In this document: positions 9,225 through 17,393 of the stretch, in pieces
Numbering within the stretch: position 1 is the stretch's first letter
Layout: each line of letters opens with the position of its first letter
NCBI RefSeq assembly: GCF_045291395.1
Contig: NZ_CP152342.1
Location: 5,103,196 to 5,167,195 of the forward strand
DNA: 64,000 nt
Direction: 5' to 3'
From: MR-S7 sp000400995
GTDB lineage: Bacteria; Pseudomonadota; Gammaproteobacteria; Burkholderiales; Burkholderiaceae_C
Translations under genes and position numbers: made by a program
Notes under the pieces: generated by a model
Databases searched by the model: none
What the model saw: only the letters and a program-made list of their open reading frames with translations
What the model was told of the DNA's origin: nothing

Positions 9225-9929
9225 ATGCCTTCCTTCCCCTTCATCCGTTCGCTGGCCGCGGCCCTGGGCTGCATGGCGCTCGCGGGCCCGGCACTGGCCC
9301 AGGAAGACCTGGGCTCTGTCGGCCAGCGCTGGCTGAACGACGTGCTGCAGGCCCAGTCCGCCACGCTGCCGCTGCGCATGGAGGTCAGCGTGGGCGTCCT
9401 CGACCCGCGCCTGCGCCTGGCGCCGTGCAACCATGTCGAGCCCTACCTGCCCACTGGCGCGCGCCTGTGGGGCCGCACCCGCCTGGGCCTGCGCTGCATG
9501 GACGGGGCCACGCGCTGGAACGTGTTCCTGCCCATCACCGTCAAGGCCTTCGGCCCCGCCTGGGTGCTGGCGGGCAACGTGGCCTCCGGCGCGGTGCTGA
9601 CCGAGCAGGACGCGGTGGAGGCCGAGGTGGACTGGGCGGCCGAGACGGCCCCCGTCGTGGCCAATCCCCAGGCCTGGGTGGGCCAGGTGGCGGCGCGCCA
9701 CCTCGTGGCCGGGCAGGCGCTGCGCCAGAACATGGTCCGCCCCCCCGAGGTCTTCAGGGCCGGCACTTCCGTGCGGGTCGTGGTGCAGGGTCCGGGGTAT
9801 TCGGTAACATCTTCCGGCCAGGCCATGAGCGCTGGTGCCGTGGGCCAGAATGTGCGCATCCGCATGGCGAATGGACGGGTGATCGCAGGTATTGTGTCAG
9901 ATGATGGGACGGTAGAGGCCGCCTTGTAG
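9225..9929 (+). CDS. flgA: flagellar basal body P-ring formation chaperone FlgA
   Basis: FlgA is a periplasmic chaperone needed for P-ring (FlgI) polymerisation. The ATG at 9225 is preceded by GGAG with 7-nt spacing and starts a 234-residue product with a Sec signal peptide (MPSFPFIRSLAAALGCMALA, cleavage after ALAQ). The SAF-like C-terminal domain contains VLTEQDAVEAEVDW, the motif GQALRQNMVRPPEVFRAGTS and the terminal QNVRIRMANGRVIAGIVSDD. It is divergent from flgB and upstream of flgMN. An in-frame open stretch extends 5' of this ATG but lacks a ribosome site and would put residues before the signal peptide. Confidence 0.93.
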   Translation: MPSFPFIRSLAAALGCMALAGPALAQEDLGSVGQRWLNDVLQAQSATLPLRMEVSVGVLDPRLRLAPCNHVEPYLPTGARLWGRTRLGLRCMDGATRWNVFLPITVKAFGPAWVLAGNVASGAVLTEQDAVEAEVDWAAETAPVVANPQAWVGQVAARHLVAGQALRQNMVRPPEVFRAGTSVRVVVQGPGYSVTSSGQAMSAGAVGQNVRIRMANGRVIAGIVSDDGTVEAAL

Positions 9930-9941
9930 CCAACAAAACCC

Positions 9942-9968
9942 TCAAGTCCGCCGCGCACCGGCCGAAAA
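9942..9968 (+). promoter_or_regulatory. FliA (sigma28) promoter of flgMN
   Basis: TCAAGTCC, 11 nt, then GCCGAAAA matches the sigma28 pattern (TAAAGTTT or TCAAG type -35; GCCGATAA -10, 7 of 8) with exact spacing. It lies 13 nt after the flgA stop and about 44 nt before the flgM ATG at 10012. This gives flgM its own late promoter, as in enterobacteria. Confidence 0.72.
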
Positions 9969-10011
9969 CATGGCTACTGGCCCCACACTGACAGGGGTGG
10001 TGGAGAGTGCG

Positions 10012-10332
10012 ATGAAGATAGGACACAACCCGGATACTGCCAATGCGCTGACGCAGGCGGCCGCTGCCAAGCAGCAGGCCAAGGCGCCTGCGCCCGCAGC
10101 CCAGGACGCGGCCAAGGACGCGCCGCGCACGGCGGCCGCAGGCGTGCCCGTGACCCTGTCGCAGGCAGCGCGCAGCATGGACGTGGCGCGTGGCGCCTCC
10201 GATTTCGACGCCGGCAAGGTCAAGGCCGTCAAGTCCGCCATCGAAAAGGGCACGTTCAAGGTGGACGCCGAGGCGGTCGCCGACAAGCTGCTGGCCAACG
10301 CCTCCGAAACCCTGCTGCGCTCCCGGGGCTGA
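10012..10332 (+). CDS. flgM: anti-sigma28 factor FlgM
   Basis: FlgM binds and inhibits FliA until the hook is complete, and is then exported. The chosen ATG (10012) follows GGAG by 7 nt and gives MKIGHNPDTANA, the usual FlgM N-terminus. The next upstream ATG (9970) lies about at the expected transcription start of the sigma28 promoter and is unlikely. The 106-residue product has a low-complexity Ala-rich middle and the conserved C-terminal FliA-binding helices (FDAGKVKAVKSAIEKGTFKV, then DAEAVADKLL). flgN follows after 41 nt. Confidence 0.93.
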   Translation: MKIGHNPDTANALTQAAAAKQQAKAPAPAAQDAAKDAPRTAAAGVPVTLSQAARSMDVARGASDFDAGKVKAVKSAIEKGTFKVDAEAVADKLLANASETLLRSRG

Positions 10333-10373
10333 ACTTCCGCGCACGCCGGGGCGAACGGCCATAGACTCGCCCC

Positions 10374-10736
10374 ATGTCCCTCGACACTCCCCTCTCCGCC
10401 ATCGAAGCGCAGCTCCAGGACGTGGAGACTGCCCTGATGGCCACCGATCCCCTGACCCTGGAAGAGGCCGCCCAGCGCTTGCGCGAGGCGGCCTTTGCGT
10501 TGTCGCAGGCCCTGGAGCGTTCCGGCGGGCAGGGCACATGGCCCGAGGGCACGGCCGCCCGCATCCAGGCCATCGGCACCCGGCTGGGCCTGCTGCGCGA
10601 GCAGCTCGCGCGCGTGCTGGCGCTCACCGAGCGGCAGACCGCGTCGCTGCTGCCGCCCGTGCAGGGCGTGACCTACGGCAAAGCCGGCAGCGCCCCCGCC
10701 GCCCCGGGCGCGCGCATCTACCGCGCACCGGGTTGA
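10374..10736 (+). CDS. flgN: FlgN-family flagellar export chaperone
   Basis: FlgN-type chaperones keep FlgK and FlgL soluble and deliver them to the export gate. The 120-residue product is almost entirely helical and has heptad-like Leu/Ala spacing (IEAQLQDVETALMATDPLTL, then LGLLREQLARVLALTERQT). It ends with a short basic tail. Identification rests on position directly after flgM and on size and helical character, since FlgN sequences diverge quickly. The start ATG is 41 nt after flgM. It converges on fliA. Confidence 0.82.
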   Translation: MSLDTPLSAIEAQLQDVETALMATDPLTLEEAAQRLREAAFALSQALERSGGQGTWPEGTAARIQAIGTRLGLLREQLARVLALTERQTASLLPPVQGVTYGKAGSAPAAPGARIYRAPG

Positions 10737-10738
10737 TT

Positions 10739-10800
10739 TGCTATTGAAAAAAGAGCTGCTTGCGCTTGCCTGGAGCGCGCTAGAGGCCGATTTTGCCAAA
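10739..10800 (+). repeat. dispersed hairpin repeat, copy B
   Basis: This starts 2 nt after the flgN stop. It has CTATTGAAAAAAGAGCTGCT, GCGCTTG and a degenerate AGCGCGCT right arm followed by AGAGGCCGATTTTG, matching the family tail GGAGGCCGATTT. The core palindrome is imperfect compared with copy A. Confidence 0.75.
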
Positions 10801-10891
10801 ATTTCAGCCTCGGCTCATTGTTCCGAGGGCCGCGGAGCAGGCCATGCCAGCGGACGCCGCGGAGCTGGCTCCGCCAGGCCGCCGGCGTCGT

Positions 10892-10946
10892 CCCCCTTCC
10901 CGTAGCGCGCAGCGCTACGAGAGAAGGGGGAAGCGGCGCAGCCGCT
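10892..10946. repeat. double hairpin between convergent flgN and fliA
   Basis: A long interrupted stem (CCCCCTT 10892-10898 with AAGGGGG 10924-10930; CGTAGCGC 10901-10908 with GCGCTACG 10912-10919) is followed by a second stem (AGCGGC 10932-10937, GCCGCT 10941-10946). It ends 14 nt from the fliA stop. It may stop transcription from both sides. A similar element is, from memory, scattered in Comamonadaceae genomes. Confidence 0.6.
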
Positions 10947-10960
10947 CAGGGGGATGCCGT

Positions 10961-11677
10961 CTAATGCCCGCGCATCTTGGTGCGCAGGCGCGCGATGGCC
11001 TGGCTGTGCAGCTGGCACACGCGCGACTCGGTCACGCCCAGCACGGCGGCGATTTCCTTGAGGTTCATGTCGTGCTCGTAGTACATGCCCATGATGTACT
11101 GCTCGCGCTCGGGCAGGGCCTGGATGGCAGCGACCAGCGAGGACTTCAGGCGCTGGTCGCGCAGCATGGACATGGGGTCGGCGCCCTCGTCGGCCACGTG
11201 GCGGTCGAGGAAGCCTTCGTCGTCATCGTCGCCGTGGTGGAAGTCCTCCAGGTACACGAGCTGCGTGCCCCGCACCTTGGAGAGCAGGGACTGGTAGTCC
11301 GCCAGGCTCATGCCCAGCTCCGCGGCGATCTCGGATTCGATCGGGCTGCGCCCGAGCTTTTGCTCCAGGCGGTGCAGTGCGTGCTCGATCTCCTTCTGGC
11401 TCTTGCGCGAGCTCCGGCTCATCCAGTCGCCCTCGCGCAGCTCGTCGAGCATGGCGCCGCGGATGCGCTGGGTGGCGAAGGTCTCGAACTGCACGCCCTG
11501 CGTGACCTCGTAGCGCGAGAGCGCGTCGTTCAGGCCGATCATGCCGACCTGGATGAGGTCGTCCAGCTCCACGTTGGGCGGGAGCTTGGCGATCATGTGG
11601 TGGGCGATGCGCCGCACCAAGGGCACGTGCTGGTGGAACAGCGCGTCCCGGTCGAGCTGGCCTTTCGCGGTGTACAT
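10961..11677 (-). CDS. fliA: RNA polymerase sigma factor FliA (sigma28)
   Basis: FliA directs transcription of late flagellar genes (flagellin, fliD, flgM and chemotaxis). The 238-residue protein has region 2 (residues ~15-90: PNVELDDLIQVGMIGLNDAL, FETFATQRIRGAMLDELR), region 3 (~95-145: RSPIESEIAAELGMSLADY) and region 4 with a helix-turn-helix (MNLKEIAAVLGVTESRVCQL). It is the last gene of the motAB-cheYZ-flhBAF operon, starting 4 nt after the flhG-like gene. Three candidate target promoters are visible in this window, before flgM, before the second flagellin gene and before fliS. Confidence 0.96.
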   Translation of the reverse strand: MYTAKGQLDRDALFHQHVPLVRRIAHHMIAKLPPNVELDDLIQVGMIGLNDALSRYEVTQGVQFETFATQRIRGAMLDELREGDWMSRSSRKSQKEIEHALHRLEQKLGRSPIESEIAAELGMSLADYQSLLSKVRGTQLVYLEDFHHGDDDDEGFLDRHVADEGADPMSMLRDQRLKSSLVAAIQALPEREQYIMGMYYEHDMNLKEIAAVLGVTESRVCQLHSQAIARLRTKMRGH

Positions 11678-11681
11678 CGGG

Positions 11682-12476
11682 TCAGTGGCTCCGGTCCATC
11701 AAGGGTGCGCTGGAAGCGGCGAGGCTGTGCGCGGGCAGCATTGGCATGGTAGCGTCAATCGTGCATGCGTTTTCCAGCAGTTGCAAGGCCAGGCGCTGCA
11801 CGTCCTGGGGCCGCGCGGCCCAGACCGTGGTGGTGTGCACCTGCATGCCCAGCAGACGCTCTGCGTTGCGCCGTAGCGCGCCGAGGGCTTCCTGCGTCTG
11901 CTGTGCGCGCACGGGGGTGCCCGGGGGCTGGATGGAGGCCACGGCGCAGCGCACGCCCGCGTGCAGCGCCATGTGCTTGAGCTGCAGGTAGCCGCGCACC
12001 ATGCCCTGCGCGCCGGGCCCGGTGAGGACCAGCGGAACGCTGGCGCTGCCGCGCAGCAAGGGCGCGGCCAGCTCCGGCGGGGCGAACAGCACCACTGCCG
12101 CGTAGGCGCGGAACAGCGGCAGCAGGCACTGCAGCGCATCGTGTGCAAGGCCTTCCTGCTGCGCCAGCCGCTGCAGGCCCAGCGCGGCGGGCACCACGGG
12201 CAGCGAGGAGGACGTGGCACTGGCATCCAGCGCCGCCGCGGCGGCCGTGGACGCCAGCAGGTGCAGCAGGCCGGGCGCGCCGGCGCTTTCGTGCGCGGTG
12301 CCGTCGAGCACGACCACGGGGTAGCCCAGGCGCTGCAGGCTGGAGCACACCTGCCACAGGGTTTCCAGTGCGATGGAGGGGGCAGGATGGCTGAGCACGG
12401 GCAGCAGGCGCAGGTCGCGCTGCGGCGTGTAGCCGTGCAGGCCGGCGCCCTGGTGGAATCCGGTGTCAAGCAACAT
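11682..12476 (-). CDS. FlhG-position MinD/ParA-like protein, no P-loop
   Basis: This gene occupies the flhG (fleN/ylxH) position between flhF and fliA and overlaps the flhF end by 11 nt. FlhG is a MinD-like ATPase that limits flagellar number through FlhF. The 264-residue product has MinD-fold flavour (LGYPVVVLDGTAHES, AAVVLFAPPELA, VPLVLTGPGAQGMVRGYLQL, then VRCAVASI). No deviant Walker A (KGGxGKT) is present at the N-terminus or elsewhere. It may be a non-ATPase relative that retains a structural role, or a separate family. The symbol is left blank for that reason. The frame is uninterrupted and shows no decay. Confidence 0.7.
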   Translation of the reverse strand: MLLDTGFHQGAGLHGYTPQRDLRLLPVLSHPAPSIALETLWQVCSSLQRLGYPVVVLDGTAHESAGAPGLLHLLASTAAAAALDASATSSSLPVVPAALGLQRLAQQEGLAHDALQCLLPLFRAYAAVVLFAPPELAAPLLRGSASVPLVLTGPGAQGMVRGYLQLKHMALHAGVRCAVASIQPPGTPVRAQQTQEALGALRRNAERLLGMQVHTTTVWAARPQDVQRLALQLLENACTIDATMPMLPAHSLAASSAPLMDRSH

Positions 12477-14004
12477 CGGCCAGCCCCTGCTCGTCCGCGG
12501 TGGCGGTAGCGGGCGAGAAGAAGAAGTTGAGCTCCGCCGCCTTGGGGTCGAAAGCCGATTTCACGCTGGTGCGCATGGAGGTGCCCACGAGCTTGTGCGC
12601 ATCGGCGGCTTCCCAGTCCTCGGGCACGCGCTGGCCATTGGTCACGCCGCGCAGCACCATCTGGTGGCGGATCAGCGCGTCGATGGCGGGGCCGAGCTTC
12701 ACGGCTTCGTCCACCTTGGACAGGATGGCCTGCTGCGAGCCCGTGGTCTTGAAGCCGGTGAGCACGTCGTCCAGCGTGTCGCCGTGGGCGCTGGCATTGA
12801 GCACCAGCAGGCGGTTCACGCCGGGCAGGTCGAGCACGTCGAGCAGGTCGCGCTTGCGCGGATCGCGCGGTGCGATGCCCGTGGTGTCGATGAGCACCAT
12901 CTTCTTGGACGACAGCAGCCCCAGCAGGTCCTGCAGCGCCGCGCGGTCATGGGCCAGGTGAGCCACCACGCCCAGCATGCGGCCGTAGGAGCGCAATTGC
13001 TCGTGGGCGCCCACGCGGTAGGTGTCCAGCGTGATCAGGCCCACGCTCTGCGGGCCGTGCACGCGCGCGCACAGCGCGGCCAGCTTGGCGGTGGTGGTGG
13101 TCTTGCCCACGCCGGTGGCGCCCACCATGGCGTAGATGCCGCCTTCCTCGTACAGCGGCAGCGCGTGCGCGTCGGTCTTGAGGTTGCGTTCCAGCACTTC
13201 CATGAGCCAGCGTACGGCGTCCGGTGCGGGCAGGTGCTCGGGCAGGTGTTCCAGCACGGCGCGCGCCAGCGCGGGCGAATATCCCGCGCGGATGAGCTTG
13301 AGCATCAGGTTGGACTGGATCGGGTTCTGCCGTGCCTGGCCGAGCCAGGCCAGGGTGTTGAAGCGGTCCTCGATCAGGTCCTTCATGGCCTGCAGTTCCT
13401 TCATCAGGTTCTGCTGGCTGGTGCCCGCGGCCAGCGTGGGCGCGGCGGCGGCCGGCGCCGGGCGGCGCGGTGCTGCGGGCGTGAGCTGCTCGGCGCCCAG
13501 GTCGGCGTGCATGGGGCGCAGCGGGTTGTGGCGCGCCACGGGCGCGCTGGCGGGCAGTGTGGAGGGGCGCAGGGGCACGCGCTCGGTGGCGCGCTCGGGC
13601 AGCGGCAGGGCAGGTGCGTCGCCGTTCAGCGCCTCATGGCGGCGGCGCAGCATGCGCTCGCGCACATAGTCCTGGAACGACAGGGTGCTCATGGCGAGCT
13701 GCTCGGTGTCCTTGGCGACGGCGGTGCGGGCTGTATCGGCGCGCGGTTCCGCGCGGGCCTGCTGCAGGCGCACCGGGCTGGCGGCCAGGTCGTCGGCGCG
13801 CTCCTGCAGGCGGCTGCCGGCGAGCGCAACCGGCGGGGCGGCGGCCGGCTCCAGCGTGGACAGGGTTTCCTCCGCCGTGGCCACCACCTCGACGCCGCCG
13901 GCCGTGGGGCGGTTGGACAGGATGAGCGTGCCTTCACCAAAAGCCATGCGCGCCTTGGCCAGGGCCTCCCGCGACGTGGGAGCGTGGAAGCGTTTGATGT
14001 TCAT
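12466..14004 (-). CDS. flhF: flagellar biosynthesis SRP-type GTPase FlhF
   Basis: FlhF is a signal-recognition-particle-like GTPase that sets flagellar position and number. The 512-residue protein has a basic N-terminal B domain (MNIKRFHAPTSREALAKARM, GEGTLILSN), a long Pro/Ala-rich linker, an N domain, and the G domain from about residue 290. The G domain shows GATGVGKTTTTAKLA (P-loop, ~295), LDTYRVGAHEQL, VLIDTTGIAPRD and LSKVDEAVKLGP. The start overlaps the flhA stop (ATGA). Downstream it overlaps the flhG-like gene. Confidence 0.95.
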   Translation of the reverse strand: MNIKRFHAPTSREALAKARMAFGEGTLILSNRPTAGGVEVVATAEETLSTLEPAAAPPVALAGSRLQERADDLAASPVRLQQARAEPRADTARTAVAKDTEQLAMSTLSFQDYVRERMLRRRHEALNGDAPALPLPERATERVPLRPSTLPASAPVARHNPLRPMHADLGAEQLTPAAPRRPAPAAAAPTLAAGTSQQNLMKELQAMKDLIEDRFNTLAWLGQARQNPIQSNLMLKLIRAGYSPALARAVLEHLPEHLPAPDAVRWLMEVLERNLKTDAHALPLYEEGGIYAMVGATGVGKTTTTAKLAALCARVHGPQSVGLITLDTYRVGAHEQLRSYGRMLGVVAHLAHDRAALQDLLGLLSSKKMVLIDTTGIAPRDPRKRDLLDVLDLPGVNRLLVLNASAHGDTLDDVLTGFKTTGSQQAILSKVDEAVKLGPAIDALIRHQMVLRGVTNGQRVPEDWEAADAHKLVGTSMRTSVKSAFDPKAAELNFFFSPATATADEQGLADVA

Positions 14005-16082
14005 GACGTTGCACCTTTGAGGATCGGGCCGATGCGGATGGTGTGGGTTTCAGGGATCTCGCTGTGCGCGAGCACCTGCAGGCGGGGCGCCACGCGGCGC
14101 ACCAGGCGCGCGATGGCGCCGCGGATCTGGTCGGGCACGAGCAGGCAGGCGGGCATGCCCAGCTCCTCCTGCTTCATGGCGACTTCGGCGGCCTTGTGGG
14201 TGAGCAGGTCGGCCACGCCGGGGTCCAGCGCCGGACCGCCGGCATTGCCCAGGGCCTGCATCAGGAGGCGCTCCAGGCCGGGTTCGATGGCGATCACGCT
14301 CAGCTCGCGCGTGGGGCCGTAGATCTGCTGCACGATGGCGGGCGAGAGGGCGATGCGCACGCGCCGCGCCAGCTCCACCGGATCCTGCGTGCTGCCGGCG
14401 TGCTCGGCCAGCGTTTCGATGATGGTGCGGATGTCGCGGATGTGGACGGACTCCTCCAGCAGCAGCTGCAGCACCTTCTGGAATGTGGTGATGGAGACCA
14501 TCTTGGGCACGACTTCTTCGATCAACTTGGGAGCCAGGCGGGCCACGTGCTCCACGAGTTGCTGCGTCTCGGTGCGGCTCAGGAGCTTGGAGGCCTGTAC
14601 TTGCATCAAGTGTGACAAATGGGTCGCCATCACGGTTTCCGGATCAACGACGGTAAAGCCCGCCATTTGCGCGGCTTCCTTCTGCGCGGCGTCGATCCAG
14701 TGCGCGGGCAGGCCGAAGGCCGGGTCGGTCGTGGGCGTGCCGATCAGCGGCGTGCTGATGCCGCCGGGGTTGATGGCCAGGAACATGCCGGGGAAGGCCT
14801 CGCCCTCGCCCACCACCACGCCGCGCAGCGTGATGCGGTAGGCGCTGGGCTTGAGTTCGAGGTTGTCGCGCACGTGCACGGCTGGCGGCAGGAAGCCCAC
14901 CTCCTGCGCGAACTTGCGGCGCACGCCCTTGATGCGCGTGAGCAGGTCGCCCTGGCGGTTCTTGTCCACCAGCGCGATCAGGCGGTAGCCCAGTTCTAGG
15001 CCCAGCAGGTCCACAGGCTGCAGATCGTCCCAGCTCGCTTCGCCGTCGGCGACGGGCCCGGGGGCTTCCTCCACGGGCGGGGGCCGGTTCTGGCGCTGCA
15101 TCAGCACCCAGGCGCCGTAGCCGATGCCGCTGCCCATGACCAGGAACACGGCGTGCGGCATGCCGGGAATGAGGCCCAGCAGGATCAGGATGCCCGCCGT
15201 CACGCCCAGCACGCGCGGCGACATGAAGAGCTGCTGCACGATCTGGCGGCCCATGTCCTCTTCCTTGCCCACGCGCGAGATGACCATGGCCGCGGCCACG
15301 GAGATCAGCAGGCCCGGGATCTGCGCCACCAGCGCGTCGCCTACCGCCAGCAGGATGTAGCTGTTGGCCGCGTCGCTGGCCGACAGGCCGTGCTGCAGCA
15401 TGCCGATGGCGAAGCCGCCGATGATGTTGATGACCAGGATCAGGATGCCGGCGATGGCGTCGCCGCGCACGAACTTGCTCGCGCCGTCCATGGAGCCGAA
15501 GAAATTGGCCTCCTCCTGCACCTCGGCGCGGCGGCGCTTGGCCTCCTTGTCGTCGATCAGGCCGGCATTCAGGTCGGCGTCCACCGCCATCTGCTTGCCG
15601 GGCATGGCGTCCAGCGTGAAGCGGGCCGAGACCTCGGCGATGCGCTCGGCGCCCTTGGTCACCACCACGAAGTTGATCACCACGAGGATGGCGAACACGA
15701 TCAGGCCCACGGCGAAGTTGCCGCCGATCAGGAAGTGGCCGAAGGCCTCGATCACCGCGCCCGCCGCGCCCGGGCCGGTGTGGCCTTCGAGCAGCACCAC
15801 GCGGGTCGAGGCCACGTTGAGCGACAGGCGCATCAGCGTGGTCAGCAGCAGCACCGAGGGGAAGGCCGCGAAGTCGAGCGGCTTGACCATGTAGGCCGCC
15901 ACCATCATCACCATCAGCGCCACGGCGATGTTGAGCGTGAAGAAGGTGTCGAGCATCCACGGCGGGATGGGCAGCACCATCAGCGCCAGGATGGCCACCA
16001 CGAGCAGCGGGGCCGACAGGCCCTGCAGGGCCGAGCGGTTGTCGCCGGCCCATTGCCGGACGGAGTTCATCGACGGGGTCAT
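14001..16082 (-). CDS. flhA: flagellar type III export gate protein FlhA
   Basis: FlhA is the nonameric inner-membrane export gate that couples proton flow to export and docks chaperone-substrate complexes. The 693-residue product has about eight N-terminal membrane segments (residues ~25-315, including PPWMLDTFFTLNIAVALMVM). The conserved FHIPEP-type segment (VVTKGAERIAEVSARFTLDA, MPGKQMAVDADLNAGLI) follows, then a large cytoplasmic domain to the C-terminus. The gene overlaps flhB upstream and flhF downstream by four bases (ATGA) each, implying translational coupling. Confidence 0.97.
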   Translation of the reverse strand: MTPSMNSVRQWAGDNRSALQGLSAPLLVVAILALMVLPIPPWMLDTFFTLNIAVALMVMMVAAYMVKPLDFAAFPSVLLLTTLMRLSLNVASTRVVLLEGHTGPGAAGAVIEAFGHFLIGGNFAVGLIVFAILVVINFVVVTKGAERIAEVSARFTLDAMPGKQMAVDADLNAGLIDDKEAKRRRAEVQEEANFFGSMDGASKFVRGDAIAGILILVINIIGGFAIGMLQHGLSASDAANSYILLAVGDALVAQIPGLLISVAAAMVISRVGKEEDMGRQIVQQLFMSPRVLGVTAGILILLGLIPGMPHAVFLVMGSGIGYGAWVLMQRQNRPPPVEEAPGPVADGEASWDDLQPVDLLGLELGYRLIALVDKNRQGDLLTRIKGVRRKFAQEVGFLPPAVHVRDNLELKPSAYRITLRGVVVGEGEAFPGMFLAINPGGISTPLIGTPTTDPAFGLPAHWIDAAQKEAAQMAGFTVVDPETVMATHLSHLMQVQASKLLSRTETQQLVEHVARLAPKLIEEVVPKMVSITTFQKVLQLLLEESVHIRDIRTIIETLAEHAGSTQDPVELARRVRIALSPAIVQQIYGPTRELSVIAIEPGLERLLMQALGNAGGPALDPGVADLLTHKAAEVAMKQEELGMPACLLVPDQIRGAIARLVRRVAPRLQVLAHSEIPETHTIRIGPILKGATS

Positions 16083-17239
16083 GCGTTACCTCGGCGGGCG
16101 CGTTGCGCCTGGGGCGAGTGCGGATCGAGTTCGGGCGGCACCTGCGGGTCGGGCTGCGTGCCGGGCATGGGGCCTGCGCCGCGCAGCGCGGCCTTGAGGC
16201 GGTAGACGTAGGCCAGCACCTGCGCCACGGCGGTGTAGAGCTGGGCGGGGATGGGCTGCTCCAGCTCGGCGTGGGCGTACAGCGCCCGCGCCAGCATGGG
16301 CGACTGCAGCACCGGCACGCCGTGCTGCTGCGCCACCTCGCGGATGCGGAAGGCCAGCAGGTCCGTGCCCTTGGAGACGACCTGCGGTGCGCCCATGGCG
16401 GCCTCGTCGTAGCGCAGCGCCACGGCGTAGTGGGTGGGGTTCATCACCACGAAGTCGGCCTTGGGCACGGCGGCGATGCTGGCGCGGTCGGCGATCTCGC
16501 GCTGCTTCTGGCGGATCTTGCTCTTGATCTGGGGGTTGCCGTCGGCCTCCTTGTGCTCGTTCTTCACTTCCTCGTGCGACATCTTCAGGCGCGACTTGAA
16601 GAGGACGGACTGCAGCGGCACGTCCACCAGCGCGAACAGGAACACCACGAGCAGCAGCAGGCTCACGCCCGAGACGACCCACTCGCCTGCGTGGCGCAGC
16701 GACAGCGGCGAGGGCTGCAGCACCAGCAGGGCCATCTTCTCGGTGCTGTGGCCCATGAACTTCCAGGCGACGAAGGTGAGCACCGCCGTCATCAGCACCA
16801 TCTTGGCCACGTTGGTGAGCTGCTGCTTGGAAAACAGGTTGGCCACGCCCTGGATCGGGTTGAGCCGGTTGAACTGCGGCGAGATGGGCTTGAGGCTGAA
16901 GACCCAGCCGCCCGCGCCCAAGGCACCGATCAGGGCGGCGCCGGCGGTCAGGGAGGCGAACGCGGCGCTGGCGAGCACGCCGACCGTCGCCAGGGCCTTG
17001 AGGCGTTCCAGCATGTGGCCCGGGGCACGCACGGTGGCGGCGTCGAATACCAGGTTCTGGCGCAGACCGCGCTCCAGGTAGTCGATCAGGGAGGGCGCCA
17101 GCACCAGCAGGGCCACCGCGCCCACGCCCAGGATGGCCAGGTGCGACAAGTCCCGCGAGCGGGCGGTCTGGCCGTCATCGCGCGCCTTCTGGAGCTTGCG
17201 CGCGGTGGCGGGGAGGTTCTTGTCTTGGCTCGAGCTCAT
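16079..17239 (-). CDS. flhB: flagellar type III export switch protein FlhB
   Basis: FlhB switches the export apparatus from rod/hook to filament substrates through autocleavage. The 386-residue protein begins with a soluble basic stretch (KNLPATARKLQKARDDGQTA), has four membrane segments (~residues 30-210), and has the cytoplasmic domain with the autocleavage motif NPTH in DFVVMNPTHYAVALRYD. The rather long C-terminal tail is Pro-rich (PGTQPDPQVPPELD). It overlaps the flhA start. The 154 nt upstream hold a hairpin and a repeat after cheZ. Confidence 0.96.
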   Translation of the reverse strand: MSSSQDKNLPATARKLQKARDDGQTARSRDLSHLAILGVGAVALLVLAPSLIDYLERGLRQNLVFDAATVRAPGHMLERLKALATVGVLASAAFASLTAGAALIGALGAGGWVFSLKPISPQFNRLNPIQGVANLFSKQQLTNVAKMVLMTAVLTFVAWKFMGHSTEKMALLVLQPSPLSLRHAGEWVVSGVSLLLLVVFLFALVDVPLQSVLFKSRLKMSHEEVKNEHKEADGNPQIKSKIRQKQREIADRASIAAVPKADFVVMNPTHYAVALRYDEAAMGAPQVVSKGTDLLAFRIREVAQQHGVPVLQSPMLARALYAHAELEQPIPAQLYTAVAQVLAYVYRLKAALRGAGPMPGTQPDPQVPPELDPHSPQAQRARRGNA

Positions 17240-17290
17240 GGTGGCGTGACTTGCGGGTCACGCCATTGTCGGGAGCGGGGGGAAAGCTAA

Positions 17291-17327
17291 AGCCCGAATA
17301 AAGGGGTGGTGGCCCCTCTATTCGGCT
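17291..17327 (-). terminator. hairpin between cheZ and flhB
   Basis: CCGAATA-A-AGGGG (17294-17306) pairs with CCCCT-C-TATTCGG (17313-17325) with one mismatch and a 6-nt loop. On the minus strand it is followed by GCTTTAGCTTTCC rather than a clean T-run. It may attenuate transcription between the mot-che and flh parts of the operon. Confidence 0.55.
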
Positions 17328-17344
17328 GGCAGCGGATGCTATTG

Positions 17345-17393
17345 TTTGAATAGCTGCCAGCGCTTTCTGGATAAGCGCTGGAGGTCAATTCCA
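17345..17393 (-). repeat. dispersed hairpin repeat, copy C
   Basis: TTTGAATAGCTGCC, then AGCGCTT, a spacer TCTGGAT, AAGCGCT and GGAGGTCAATT: a clear family member. It ends at the base next to the cheZ stop codon (17394-17396). Confidence 0.82.

Noticed and set aside
9970..10011. Upstream ATG for flgM
   Set aside because: It falls about at the expected transcription start of the sigma28 promoter, has no ribosome site, and would add residues before the conserved MKIG start.
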